A program made the translations under genes and the position numbers. A stretch of DNA of 64,000 bases from positions 319,441,614-319,505,613 of the forward strand of contig OW240916.1 in assembly GCA_933207985.1 (NCBI GenBank). Reading direction: 5' to 3'. The stretch is from Pelobates cultripes. Its lineage: Eukaryota > Chordata > Amphibia > Anura > Pelobatidae. Shown one piece after another: positions 1-10,785 of this stretch. The notes below the pieces were generated by a model. It did not search any database, was not told the origin of the DNA, and saw only the letters and a program-made list of their open reading frames with translations. Every line of letters begins with the position of its first letter. Positions within the stretch are counted from its first letter, which is position 1.

Positions 1-958
1 TATGTGTGTATGTATGCCAGTGTATGTGTGTATGCCAGTGTATGCCAGTGTATGTGTATGCGTGTGTATGCCAGTGCATTTGTGTATGCCAGTGTATGCA
101 TGCCCGTGTATGTGTGTATGCCAGTGCATGTGTGTATGTATGCCAGTGTATGTGTGTATGCCAGTGTGTGTATGCCAATGTATGTGTGTATGTATGCCAG
201 TGTATGTGTGTATGCCAGTGTTTGCCAGTGCATGTGTGTATGCCAGTGTATGTGTGTGTATGCCAGTGCATGTGTGTATGCCAGTGTATGTGTATGTATG
301 CCAGTGTATGCATGTATGCCAGTGTGTGTATGCCAATGTATATGTGTATGCCAGTGTATGTATGCCAGTGCATGTGTGTATGCGTGTATGCCAGTGCATG
401 TATGCCAGTGTATGTGTGTATGCCAGTGTATGTATGCCAGTGTTTGCCAGTGCATGTGTGTATGCCAGTGTATGTGTGTGTGTATGCCAGTGTATGCCAG
501 TGCATGTGTGTATGTCAGTGTATGTGTGTATGTATGCCAGTGCACGTGTGTATGCCAGTGTATGTGTCTATATATGCCAGTGTATGCATGTATGCCAGTG
601 TGTGTATGCCAATGTATGTGTGTATGTATGCCAGTGCATGTGTGTATGCCAGTGCATGTGTATATGCCAGTGTATGTGTGTATGTATGCCAGTGTATGCG
701 TGTATGCCAGTGCATGTATGCCAGTGTGTGTATGCCAATGTATGTGTGTATGCCAGTGTATGTGTGTATGTATGCCAGTCCATGTGTGCATGCCAGTGTA
801 TGTATGCCAGTGTTTGCCAGTGCATGTGTGTATGCCAGTGTATGCCAGTGCATGTGTGTATGCCAGTGCATGTGTGTATGTATGCCAGTGTATGCGTGTA
901 TGCCAATGTATGTGTGTATGCCAGTGTATGTATGCCAGTGTATGTGTGTATGTATGCC
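1..958. repeat. Minisatellite of TATGCCAGTG and TGTGTATG blocks
   Basis: The first 958 bases are an irregular tandem array built from the decamer TATGCCAGTG alternating with TATGTGTG or CATGTGTG blocks. It runs off the left window edge, so its full size is unknown. It contains no stop codon over long distances, so all three forward frames and two reverse frames stay open and give Met/Pro/Val/Tyr/Cys-rich translations. These are repeat artefacts. The array stops sharply near 958, where a T run precedes the decayed piggyBac sequence. Confidence 0.95.
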
Positions 959-999
959 TTTTTTCTAACAGACCCGGCAACGTTTCTGGGGATTGGCTT

Positions 1000-2049
1000 A
1001 TTTTTGCAGTTGGCGGTATCTTAAAAATAAAATGTCTGGACTCCTCTGGCACCGTTGTTGGAACTTGACCATCTCCATAAATGATTGTGGAAATCAGCTT
1101 GAGCTGAAATTGGAAGCTGAAGGGTGGTTTTACCTGGATTCATTTTTTTTTAAAGTAAAAATTAATTGTAGGCTGCTATTTGCATCAGGTAGAAAGCCAC
1201 CTTTTTATACAAGGCTTTTGTCTTTCTTAAAATAAGATATGGCTGCATCAGCTGATCAGCCAAACCAACACCCCCATGTGCCTGTTTTAAGCCCTGATGC
1301 AAACAGGTTTGGTCTGTACTCTGCCTCGGACAGTGACGTCTGACATGCTTTCGTCATGGATGGTGGTTAGCATGCTAACATCCTTCCTGCCCTTAAATTT
1401 TATTGCAAGCACTTCAGCTTTGCGCGTAGCTTTGCATTCACCTTTTTTTAATTTGGCCTCTATAAAAGGTCTGGGGAAATCCTTGGCATTTCTTCTCACA
1501 CTGCCACAGGCCAGTGTCTGCAAACCATAAAGAGTTTGAAACAAACGGACACTGCTGTAAAAATTGTCCACATAAAGGTGGTAACCTTTATTGAACAAGG
1601 GGATCAGTAGGTCCCAAACAAGTTTCCCGCTTGTCCCCAGAGAGTCAGGACAGCCAGGAGGGTCCAGTCTTTCCCCTAATATCCACAAAAGGCAAATGTA
1701 TAACCACTTTCGCTCTCGCACAGTTTGTAGAATTTTACACCATACCTAAAGCGCTTTGAGGGGATGTATTGTTTGAATCCTAATCTCCCTTTATATTTCA
1801 TTAAGGATGCATCAATGGATACATTTTGGAAAAATAAGCTTCAGAAAATTTGTGTTGAAGATGGTCTACCAGTGGGCGTATTTTATGAAGCCTATCATAT
1901 TGGGGTTGATCTCTGGGGTGACAGAGGGTATTGTCATTGAAATGTAAGTATCTCAGCAGCAGCTCATCTTGCTGTAGACATGGTTTGGGAGTACACTGGA
2001 CTAGAACAGATTGGGTTGGTGCTCCAGTAAGAGCGAATTGATGGCTTCT
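1000..2049 (-). pseudogene. piggyBac-type transposase, C-terminal half, broken
   Basis: The minus strand encodes the catalytic (DDE_Tnp_1_7-type) and C-terminal parts of a piggyBac family transposase. Reading from 2049 downwards I see KKPSIRSYWS at the start of the conserved core, then LLLRYLHFNDN after a frameshift near 1965. Next come YHLYVDNFYSS near 1560 and the MGG..ADQLMQPY and KALYKKVAFYLMQI motifs (about 1275-1180) after another stop or frameshift. The family catalyses cut-and-paste transposition at TTAA. The frameshifts and the stop near 1287 show that this copy is dead. It continues the N-terminal piece at 4181-4629, from which the inserted element 2054-4176 separates it. The left transposon end was not found and may have been lost to the adjacent minisatellite. 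Confidence 0.85.
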
Positions 2050-2539
2050 TTATCCCCTTAAGGACTGGACTGTTTTTGCGATGTTGTACATTTGCGACCA
2101 GGCATATTTTTACACTTTTGTGGTGTTTGTGTTTGGCTGTAATTTTCCGCTTTCTCAATTACTGTTCCCATACAAATTATATATTGTTTTTTTCAGGACA
2201 AAAGGGGCTTTCTTTACATACCATTATTTATATAATCTCATGTATTTTAATTTTAAAAAAATAAAAAAATATGATGAAAAATTGAAAAAATACATGTTTT
2301 TTGACTTTTACTTGAAAAATCTTTTACTCATCTACAAAAGCGAATGAAAAAAACTGCTAAATAGATTCAAAATTTTGTCCTGAGTTTAAAAATACCGAGT
2401 GTTTACGTGCTTTTTTGCTTTTTATTGCATGTTATAGGGCTATAGGTACAAGTAGGATATTGCGGTTTCAAAACATAAATTTTTAAAATTTATCAATAGT
2501 GACATTGTAACACTATTATCTGTCATAAATCTCTGAATA

Positions 2540-2810
2540 ACACCCCACATGTACCTATTTTTTTTAAAGTAGACAACCCAGGGTATTCAATATGGGGTAT
2601 GTCCAGTCTTTTTTAGTAGCCACTTAGTCGAAAACACTGGCCAAAGTAAGCATTCATATTTGTTTGTGTGTGAAAAAGTAAAAAAACTAAATTGAACGCT
2701 AATTTTGGCCAGTGTTTGTGACCAAGTGGTTACTAAAAAAGACTGGACATACCCCATTTGTAATACCTTGGGTTGTCTTCTTTTGCAAATGGTATGCCAT
2801 CATGGGGGTA
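2540..2810. repeat. Imperfect palindrome inside nested element
   Basis: Positions 2573-2650 are the near-exact reverse complement of 2698-2778, with a short spacer. Weaker pairing extends outwards to about 2540 and 2810. The arms share GGGGTATGTCCAGTC and CACTGGCCAAA. The RNA or single strand could fold into a hairpin of about 80-100 bp. Confidence 0.85.
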
Positions 2811-2924
2811 ATTCTCATTCCTGGGCTACCATACGCTCTCAAAGGCAACGTAACCAACCTGGCCATTTTCAATGTAAAATATTTGACCCATATATTTGAC
2901 CTTGTAACTTTCAAAAATGCTATA

Positions 2925-3175
2925 AAACCTGTACATGGGGGTTACTGTTTTACTCGGGAGACATCGCTGAACACAAATATTAGTGTTTAAAAACTGGAAA
3001 ACGTATCACAACAATTATATCATCAGTAAAAGTGCTGTTTGTGTGTAAAAAATGCAAAAAAGTAACTTTCACTGACAATATCATCGCTGTGACATGTTTT
3101 ACTGTTTTGAATCACTAATATTTGTGTTCAGCGAAGTGTCCCGAGTAAAACAGTACCCCCCATGTACAGGTTTTA
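2925..3175. repeat. Second imperfect palindrome inside nested element
   Basis: About 2930-2990 pairs with 3108-3172. The shared blocks are CATGGGGG, TACTGTTTTACTCGGG and CGCTGAACACAAATATTAGT in opposite orientation. The spacer is about 120 bases. Confidence 0.85.
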
Positions 3176-3299
3176 GGGTGTCGTAGAACGTTACAGGGTA
3201 AAATACAGTGCTAGCAAATTAAATTCTCTGGAATTTCGGCCTGGGTTGGCAGGAAGGTCCCTCAAATTCCAATCAATAAAATTACTGAATTATGTAAAA

Positions 3300-3870
3300 A
3301 TATTACATAAATACGCACGTAGAATTTAAATATATATGCATATTTATATATTTGAAGTCTACGTGTATATTTATATAATTATTTATTTAATTTTGTATAT
3401 GGACGTATGTATATTTATTATTTTTATTTATTTTTATATACATAGATATATATACAAATTCATTCTAAGTGTATTTTGATATAAATATATATATATTAAT
3501 TTTAAAATACAGTTAGAATAAAATTTCATATAGCTATATAATTTTTTTTAAAATTTTTATTATTATTTAAAAAAATTTTTATTTAATTTAAATTACTTAT
3601 TATTTATATTTTATAATAATATATATATACAATATATATAGTTATTATATATATTATATATATACGTGTGTAATTTAATTATAAGTGTATTTTATATTAA
3701 TATAAGTACATATTAATATAAAAATACACTTAGTATGACATTATATATATATATATATGATATATAGACATATATTATATAGATATAATATATGTCTATA
3801 TATCATATATACACATATATAATTATTTATTTATTTTTTATTAACATTAACTTTATTTTATTTTTTTATT
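3300..3870. repeat. AT-rich, TA-dinucleotide-rich block
   Basis: Almost pure A/T with repeated ATATAT and several self-complementary stretches (for example around 3750-3810). It lies inside the nested piggyBac-like element. No coding signal is visible. Confidence 0.9.
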
Positions 3871-4180
3871 TTACACATGCAGGGAGACTGCCTGTCAGCA
3901 CAGGCAGCCCCCCTGCAGGCAGACACTAGGACACCTATTGTGACCATGTGATCGCTCTGTTAAGCGATCACATGGCCACAGGGGTCCTAATCTGCCGTGG
4001 GGAGACTGCCTGGGCTGCAGGCAGTCTCCCCACAACCGGAGCCACGCTGATCGCCGCCGGGGGAATGACGGCGATCAGGTAAGTAGCTCTGACCGTTAGG
4101 ACGGTTCAGGACCGTCATCGGTCGGCAACGCAAAAATGCCGATGACGGTCCTGAACCGTCCTCGGTCCTTAAGGGGTTAA

Positions 4181-4629
4181 AATCGCCAGCATTGTAAGAG
4201 CCCAGAATTTTCAGCATCATCTGTGGGATGCCAAGCATGCTCCCTGACTGCATAGCTATCCAGATTGGTATTAATAAATTGGGTAGCATAGAGATTAGTC
4301 TGGGAAGCACTCACCTCCCAGATGGTATCCCCTAAAAATAGCTCCGTAAATTGCATAGAGGAGAAGTCATCCACATTGACATTAATGCCTGCGTTGGCAC
4401 TAAAAGGGGGGATGTTGGGCTCAGCTACCTGTGGAGGTACCCAGTCTTCCTCCACATTTGGCGTAGCAGAGAAAACACAGCTTCTTTTTGCAGCCGGCTC
4501 ACACACAGATGACATGTCACTAGACATGTCGGAAAACTGACCTGGGTTAAAATAGGATGCAGTGTCAGTGGCGTCAAGAAGGCATATGCCTGCTCCAAGC
4601 TGTACATGCACTGCATGTTTCACCAACAC
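4181..4629 (-). pseudogene. piggyBac-type transposase, N-terminal part
   Basis: The minus-strand frame encodes an acidic, low-complexity N-terminal region followed by the start of the piggyBac transposase domain. This includes NIPPFSANAGINV, a DDFSSMQFTELF block and QTNLYATQFI, which match the family pattern of a proline/phenylalanine lead-in, a hydrophobic FxxLF segment and an ETNxYA-like motif before the WxPT segment (HAWHPT). The frame is cut at 4180 by the nested element and resumes at 2049. Together the two parts make a transposase of the usual overall plan, inactivated by the insertion and by frameshifts. An upstream start near 4629 is uncertain. Confidence 0.8.
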
Positions 4630-5184
4630 ACTAACTGACTAAACGAACAAATTACTAACACACAATTTTTATATTTTAAAACAGAAAAAACAGATTAAAA
4701 CAGAATAAATCAGCAATCCCTAAACTAACTCCTGTTAAAAGAATCTAATGGAGATTTGGGGGAAGGAAACTGACTTACTAAAACAGACTAAGACATACTA
4801 AAACACAGCTTTTTAACACAAATTTAACCCTTAAGGCCAAAAACAAAAATACAGACAGTACAAATGCACTGCTGTAACAGATTAAAAAGGATTTTTGTTA
4901 ATTAAATTTTGATACTTTTTAAAGTCTAAAGTTTAAAGCGGCAGAGATCACTGACAAAGTGAGTGTTTGTACCCACTTTAACAGCAGCCAATTGTGAGCG
5001 ATCGCGTGTTGCTCACAAGGCGTAATTGGCTGTTGCTATCTGCCTGGCATAACTGTGGGATATCGGTGGTAGTGACCTTTGATCGCTCCCGCCGCTCCTT
5101 TTACGTTATGACGGTTCAGGACCGTCACCGGTCCTCAAGGTTGTTTCCGATGACGGTCCTGAACCGTCAGCGGTCCTTAAGGGG
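4630..5184. mobile_element. 5' terminal region and inverted end of outer piggyBac element
   Basis: The segment ends GGTCCTTAAGGGG followed by TTAA at 5185-5188, which is the same terminus type as the nested element. A subterminal hairpin pairs GACGGTTCAGGACCGTC (about 5110) with GACGGTCCTGAACCGTC (about 5152). The transposase starts leftwards on the minus strand, so this is the element's 5' untranslated end. No opposite terminus was found near 1000. Confidence 0.75.
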
Positions 5185-5188
5185 TTAA

Positions 5189-6390
5189 ACACAAACAAAT
5201 GTTTATATTTTAACATGTGGATTGAAGGCTTGACCTTTAGGAATACTGCACTATTTCGAAGACTTTATATAATAATTCATTTTATTTTCAGTATATATAT
5301 TTATACATGTGCGCATAATGAGCAGTGTCCACTAGAGGGTGCTAAATGTCAGTTTTACTATGATTTAACACAAAGGAAAGATTGCTGTCAATGTGTGGCG
5401 GATGAAGAATGGACTTGAATGAAAATAAATAAATTCAATGTACTTGAATGAAAATAAATTCAAGCATTCTTGAATGAAATAAATAAATAAATTTATAACA
5501 TATGGGTCTGCAGGACCTCCGCATAACCAGAGGGGATCTACAAAATTTACTTAACCCCCACCCCCAAAAAAACAACCTGTGCTGAGAATCTTTCAAACAA
5601 GTGAGAATATTAAGGGCTCTAAGACTGCCATTAACCAGGAGAGGGAGTACTGGGGACCTAAAGGAGAAGGGATTTCTGAGACAATATACTGTATTACGGG
5701 GCTGACCTGGCGTGGACATCATGCAATGATAAGTAATCCAAGCGATAGGACATGCATTCTAGAAAAGGAATATATTGTTCTCTAAATAATAGATCTTCCA
5801 GTACATTCCTGTTACTGTAAGGCCGTTAATATCACTCCGTGTAGTGACGGTCATTGTAGGTTACGGATGGACCTGCTGTGTAAACTGAGGTTATAGGAAC
5901 ACACAGGATTTCTTGGCCCCTCTGGACAGTTTATATGGCACTGTTTTTCTCACCGTGCCGGTATCAGTGCTTCGCCCAGCTGGTAATACCATTAATTGAT
6001 TATACGGAAACATCGGGGGCCTAGTGCGCATGTGCGGCAATTATCACACTGTGGCAATCAGTCTCGCCTCATTAGCTCAGTGAATCTCTACGGGGAGCAT
6101 CCGGCGTCTGAAGCCATTCCTTTCTATTAGGGTGGGCCATCATATTATGTGAAATTGTTCTGTTTTATATTTTTTTCTCTCAGTTAATTGTTTGAAATTA
6201 GTTTTTATCATGGTTTTGGCATTCTAACGCTAATCATAAGGAAATACATGAATATTTAGAGGGATACTTGATTTTCATATAACTTACCTTATTGCCAACA
6301 TTCATCCATTGATTTTGATAGATTGTGAAAAGTAGTTTGTTCTATACTATGAGCCAATCTTGCAGGAGGTAAGATGGTATTACATTATTT
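5189..6390. other. Non-coding, no recognised element
   Basis: AT-rich sequence with short A/T repeats such as repeated AATGAAAATAAAT near 5420-5490. Short open frames here carry no recognisable domain. No RNA gene was seen. Confidence 0.6.
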
Positions 6391-6770
6391 TTAAAGGGAC
6401 ACTATAGTCACCGAGATCCCTTCATCTCAATTGGTGCAGTGTCCCTGTCCCTTTAACTATCAATATAAAACATTGCCATGTTTTAGGAACTGTAATGTGT
6501 ACAATGCGGGATTACGTCCACCTCTCATACTGACAGACGCTAGAGGTGTATCCACAGCACTGACCCAATCACTCTGTCACGTGACGTGGAAGCATGACTT
6601 TAAATACAATAATTTCCTATGGGGAATCCTGAATATGGGGGCGCATGCGGATTAGGTCCCCAATTCTCCTGATAGAGGAGCACTGGGTTGGACATCGTGG
6701 GAGGAGAAGAGGTAACACCGAGGAAGCCTCAACGCTGGAAATCTTTAAGGGGGACGGGGGGCGAGGAGGG
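6391..6770. mobile_element. T2/Kolobok-type MITE, partial
   Basis: Starts TTAAAGGGACACTATAGTCA at a TTAA. An internal GTCCCTTTAA lies at 6447-6456, then sequence like the core of other T2 copies in the window (a CTAGAGG block, TTTCCTATGGGGA, GCGCATGCG). The right end is not clear, so the element is probably truncated or diverged. Confidence 0.65.
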
Positions 6771-7675
6771 GGTAGCACTAAAATGTTAGGAGCACAGGTT
6801 TGTATATCTAACAGTTTTGTGTTTCTGTTTAAATTCTGGCTAACTGGCCACAGCATACGGCTTCTATTCCTATTTGTAATTATATCTGTATCTCAAGCAT
6901 TCAGTTACTAATCCTGATTGGTCAGTACAGATAATACGTGGGGTAATTATCTTAATTTCTATGACAATTGCCTTTAATTACCGTATTCCTGGATGACAGA
7001 TCTCAGGGTAGATCTGAGTACCTTATTGATCATAGATCCAGGTCTGTAGTTAGGTTTCTAATTACGGTCTTTATCTGGATATTTGGGACTGGTGGCTCTT
7101 GCTACACTTTGTCTTTATTCATTAAAAGAATAGACGCCAAGCTCAGGAACTTTATTTCTCCTTTTAGACTTTTATTAAGAGATTTGTCTCCGTATTAATT
7201 AATTTCCTCTATTTCCCTGCTCAGAGTTATTTTAATTTCATTATGTTTATTAAGTTATGGTTTAACGGAGTCTTTGCTCAGTGTATTTTTGGAAGCACAC
7301 ACAGGTTTAATCCTTAACCTCCCGTTATCTAAAGTAAACTCCCATGTCAATACTTCTCAGGCTTTCTGTGTTATCATTCCTAGATAGATCGTAGATTCCA
7401 TTTAATCTCCAGCTGGGCTCTGTCCTGGTTTAAACTTGCACACACAGACAATCACACAGATAAACACACAGATAAACACACAGCTTCCAGATGTGGCCAA
7501 TAGAAACAACTTACCTTATTATAGAATACTCCTGAATTCTCCAGAATATTATGGGCCTTTTTATCATCATGTCAATCAGATGGGACTCACCTAGGAATAA
7601 CATGCGACATCTCCGTCATTAGGATTTAGGGAACTCCACATAGGAAACTGTAGTTTTTTGTGAAAATCTCAAAAC
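6771..7675. other. Non-coding, no recognised element
   Basis: Nothing coding is recognised. A small CACACAGATAAA repeat occurs at about 7436-7485. Confidence 0.6.
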
Positions 7676-7690
7676 GCTCTTTCTATAGGT
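7676..7690. repeat. Target-site duplication, left copy, of Penelope-like element
   Basis: GCTCTTTCTATAGGT, identical over 15 bases to 10771-10785. The pair brackets the palindromic element exactly, as expected for target-primed integration. Confidence 0.85.
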
Positions 7691-7816
7691 TATGAGTATA
7701 TCCCAAACAATATACAATCGATAAATAATATAAAAAGCGATAGTACTTAGCTTATAAAGATGTATGACAGCCTCCCTAGGTCGTTACCCAAACAAGCGAC
7801 CTATATCATATATAGT

Positions 7817-9039
7817 ATAAACCAAAACAGAGAAGATTCGGGATATGGCTGTGTAAATCTACAGAGAAAGCATAAAACAAAACATAGTGTGATATTGTTA
7901 TAAAACACAATATTTCATGCGCAGTAATCTTGTGCACTCACAGGATGTTGGCAGTAAAAGCGCTCTTAGGGTGCCTTCCCCAATGAAATGGGGGGCTAGC
8001 TGGTGTTCCTTATCACCTCTGGATCCTTGTTCCACCAAAAGACATCCACAGGTCAGGGTTCAGTAATAAAAAATTTATTTAGATAAAAAGTGTAGTCACC
8101 AATTCAGCATAGGATACAAATAACAAAAGGATGTCCTACGCGTTTCGTTCTATAAGAACTTCCTCAGGGACCACAATTAAAAACAATAATAACAATGTAT
8201 CAATGTACAATACATGAACATATCCTATACAAATCCCCCCTCCCTGTGTCCTTAAATAGGGCTAATCCCTAAAGTCTATTGGTGGATCCAGTAGGTGTGT
8301 AAATCCTCCTTGGTTCTAATTGGAGGACTGGTCTTCCTGTGGCAGCTGTTTTTCATCCATTCATTTTCTATAATTTATAATTCGCGCCTTTTTCGGTAAA
8401 TACCGGAAGTAGTCATAATTTGCCGAAACCGGAAGTGACGTCGCGGGAACGTCCGCGTTCCACATGCGTTCCACCAGCAACGTCTCCATGGCAACCGGAT
8501 GCGATCAGGTAATTCAAAGGTCAAATGGAACACAGGACAAATAAAAGAGCCCCATTCTGCTTGAGAAAAAAACTGTTAACCATGTTTAACACATTTAGCC
8601 ATTATTTATATATATATCTGTTGAGTATCACCCTCCTCATTAATCCCATCACACAACATAATGTTAATCCTCATATTATACCCAGTAATCATAATACCTC
8701 AATATATTATAAGCCTAAGGCTTCATATTACAAAGTGATCATATTTCCTATGTCTGTTATTTAAGAGTTTTCTTTTTTTTTTTTTATAAAACTTTATACA
8801 TTGTTAATCAAAGTGAACACCGTAATCAATTCATCACTGTATCAGTTTAAACTTCAATTTGTCGTGTTATTATTTGTGCTCCCCATAGAAATCTTTGAGA
8901 TAAGCCTATTAAACACATTAAGGTAATCCATTGCTATGGTTACAAAAAAAGGGGATACTACAAAATGACTACTTCCCATATAAACTTTATTTAGTGAATC
9001 TACCACATTCGATTTATACCAGCTCTAAAAATCCTTAGA
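7817..9039 (-). repeat. Left arm of 1.22 kb inverted repeat (pLTR-like)
   Basis: Reverse complement of 9548-10770 with only scattered substitutions (for example at about 7949 and 8131, and one in the T run near 8775). In minus orientation it follows the endonuclease stop codon, so it is the 3' terminal region of the element. It contains a hammerhead-like motif at 8133-8171. Confidence 0.95.
8133..8171 (-). ncRNA. Hammerhead-like ribozyme motif, left arm
   Basis: Read on the minus strand, this 39-nt motif has helix I GTCC/GGAC, the core CTGAGGA (consensus CTGANGA), a helix II stem GTTC/GAAC, then GAAA, then CGCG closing a minimal helix III, and a GTA cleavage triplet. Very small hammerheads with tiny helix III are known from Penelope-like elements, amphibian ones included. 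One extra A lies between the core and helix II, so activity is uncertain. Confidence 0.65.
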
Positions 9040-9303
9040 GCAAACCCATTATTTATATTAGAATAATCGGTTATTGTGTTTTTATTATAGTCTTTTGTGA
9101 TTTTTGGTCATATAGGACAATAGATCACAAATTGTACAAAAAGAAATAAAATAAAATATAAGGGGTATGAAATAACTACTTGGTATTTGATATATATATA
9201 AATCCTCTCTCTAAATGGGGATTAGCTTTCAGCTGTAGAAACAACCCAAATTAAAGGCAAACACACATATCCTAACTCTTTGTTCTGAAGCTTTTAGGCC
9301 ATA

Positions 9304-9558
9304 TTAATCTAGAAAACAAATTAAATCAATATCTATATTAAGACCCTTAGGTGAGAGGGTTTGTAATTTATGTATCCAGAACGTCTCCCTCTGGGCTAGT
9401 CTTTGTACTCTATTGCCCCCACGCCAAAAGGGGTGGACTCGTTCAATTCCCCAACATCTAAAATCCTTAAATGAAAAGAGGGGACATGATGTACAATGGG
9501 TTGGGACTGAGTGTGTCGTCAGTCTCTTTCTGATATTATTAAGATGTTCTAAGGATTT
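9304..9558 (-). pseudogene. GIY-YIG endonuclease C-terminal fragment of Penelope-like element
   Basis: An uninterrupted minus-strand frame runs from about 9558 to a TAA at 9304-9306. It reads through CWGIERVHPFWRGGN, then RLAQRETFWIHKLQTLSPKG and GLNIDIDL. This matches the conserved tail of Penelope-like polyproteins, where a GIY-YIG endonuclease follows the reverse transcriptase and ends with the (R)E-FWI-L-TL-P-GLN pattern. The GIY-YIG start and the reverse transcriptase are missing: the frame meets the inverted arm at 9548 and a stop shortly after, so this is a 5'-truncated copy. There are no frameshifts in the remaining 80 or so codons, which fits a recent insertion. It cannot be active alone. 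Confidence 0.85.
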
Positions 9559-10770
9559 TTAGAGCTGGTATAAATCGAATGTGGTAGATTCACTAAATAA
9601 AGTTTATATGGGAAGTAGTCATTTTGTAGTATCCCCTTTTTTTGTAACCATAGCAATGGATTACCTTAATGTGTTTAATAGGCTTATCTCAAAGATTTCT
9701 ATGGGGAGCACAAATAATAACACGACAAATTGAAGTTTAAACTGATACAGTGATGAATTGATTACGGTGTTCACTTTGATTAACAATGTATAAAGTTTTA
9801 TAAAAAAAAAAAAAAAACTCTTAAATAACAGACATAGGAAATATGATCACTTTGTAATATGAAGCCTTAGGCTTATAATATATTGAGGTATTATGATTAC
9901 TGGGTATAATATGAGGATTAACATTATGTTGTGTGATGGGATTAATGAGGAGGGTGATACTCAACAGATATATATATATAAATAATGGCTAAATGTGTTA
10001 AACATGGTTAACAGTTTTTTTCTCAAGCAGAATGGGGCTCTTTTATTTGTCCTGTGTTCCATTTGACCTTTGAATTACCTGATCGCATCCGGTTGCCATG
10101 GAGACGTTGCTGGTGGAACGCATGTGGAACGCGGACGTTCCCGCGACGTCACTTCCGGTTTCGGCAAATTATGACTACTTCCGGTATTTACCGAAAAAGG
10201 CGCGAATTATAAATTATAGAAAATGAATGGATGAAAAACAGCTGCCACAGGAAGACCAGTCCTCCAATTAGAACCAAGGAGGATTTACACACCTACTGGA
10301 TCCACCAATAGACTTTAGGGATTAGCCCTATTTAAGGACACAGGGAGGGGGGATTTGTATAGGATATGTTCATGTATTGTACATTGATACATTGTTATTA
10401 TTGTTTTTAATTGTGGTCCCTGAGGAAGTTCTTATAGAACGAAACGCGTAGGACAACCTTTTGTTATTTGTATCCTATGCTGAATTGGTGACTACACTTT
10501 TTATCTAAATAAATTTTTTATTACTGAACCCTGACCTGTGGATGTCTTTTGGTGGAACAAGGATCCAGAGGTGATAAGGAACACCAGCTAGCCCCCCATT
10601 TCATTGGGGAAGGCACCCTAAGAGCGCTTTTACTGCCTACATCCTGTGAGTGCACAAGATTACTGCGCATGAAATATTGTGTTTTATAACAATATCACAC
10701 TATGTTTTGTTTTATGCTTTCTCTGTAGATTTACACAGCCATATCCCGAATCTTCTCTGTTTTGGTTTAT
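9548..10770 (+). repeat. Right arm of 1.22 kb inverted repeat (pLTR-like)
   Basis: Inverted copy of 7817-9039, lacking the 126-base outer end present on the left. It ends exactly at the right target-site duplication and contains a second hammerhead-like motif at 10416-10454. Confidence 0.95.
10416..10454 (+). ncRNA. Hammerhead-like ribozyme motif, right arm
   Basis: The same 39-nt motif as at 8133-8171, here on the plus strand. CTGAGGA is at 10420-10426, GTTC at 10428-10431 pairs with GAAC at 10437-10440, GAAA is at 10441-10444, CGCG at 10445-10448, and predicted cleavage follows A10450. Helix I is GTCC 10416-10419 with GGAC 10451-10454. The extra A at 10427 is a departure from the canonical fold. 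Confidence 0.65.
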
Positions 10771-10785
10771 GCTCTTTCTATAGGT
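10771..10785. repeat. Target-site duplication, right copy, of Penelope-like element
   Basis: GCTCTTTCTATAGGT, identical to 7676-7690. Confidence 0.85.

Larger units (their letters stand above)
2054..4176. mobile_element. Nested non-autonomous piggyBac-like element
   Basis: A 2.1 kb insertion begins CCCCTTAAGGAC and ends GTCCTTAAGGGG, which are inverted termini. It is flanked by TTAT (2050-2053, one change from TTAA) and TTAA (4177-4180). Removing it restores the reading frame of the surrounding piggyBac transposase (LAIL to KKPSIRSYW), which proves insertion at a TTAA. No transposase is visible inside. The interior holds two long imperfect palindromes (about 2540-2810 and 2925-3175), an AT-rich block (3300-3870) and a subterminal hairpin of GACGGTTCAGGACCGTC type near 4100-4160. 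It was probably mobilised in trans by a related piggyBac. Confidence 0.85.
7691..10770 (-). mobile_element. Penelope-like retroelement, 5'-truncated, with inverted terminal arms
   Basis: A 3.08 kb insertion between perfect 15-bp direct repeats. Arms 7817-9039 and 9548-10770 are near-identical reverse complements. Paired coordinates sum to 18587 at both the outer and inner ends, so indels are negligible overall. The 508-base centre encodes, on the minus strand, the C-terminus of the GIY-YIG endonuclease domain typical of Penelope-like elements. The left side carries 126 extra bases (7691-7816), the presumed 3' end of the minus-strand element. The reverse transcriptase domain is absent. Terminal repeats (pLTRs) in inverted arrangement and 5' truncation are known for this class. 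The few arm differences suggest a young insertion or arm-to-arm conversion. Confidence 0.85.

Noticed and set aside
2..1068. Three overlapping plus-strand frames of 320-354 codons rich in Met, Pro, Val, Tyr, Cys
   Set aside because: All three frames are open because the repeat has no stop codons; this is low-complexity minisatellite, not a gene.
6061..6110. Possible tRNA (CATTAGCTCAGTG resembles a D-arm region)
   Set aside because: No acceptor-stem pairing and no GGTTCGA-type T arm at the expected distance.
8525..8764. Plus-strand frame within the left Penelope arm
   Set aside because: Antisense to the element's 3' region and without any domain.
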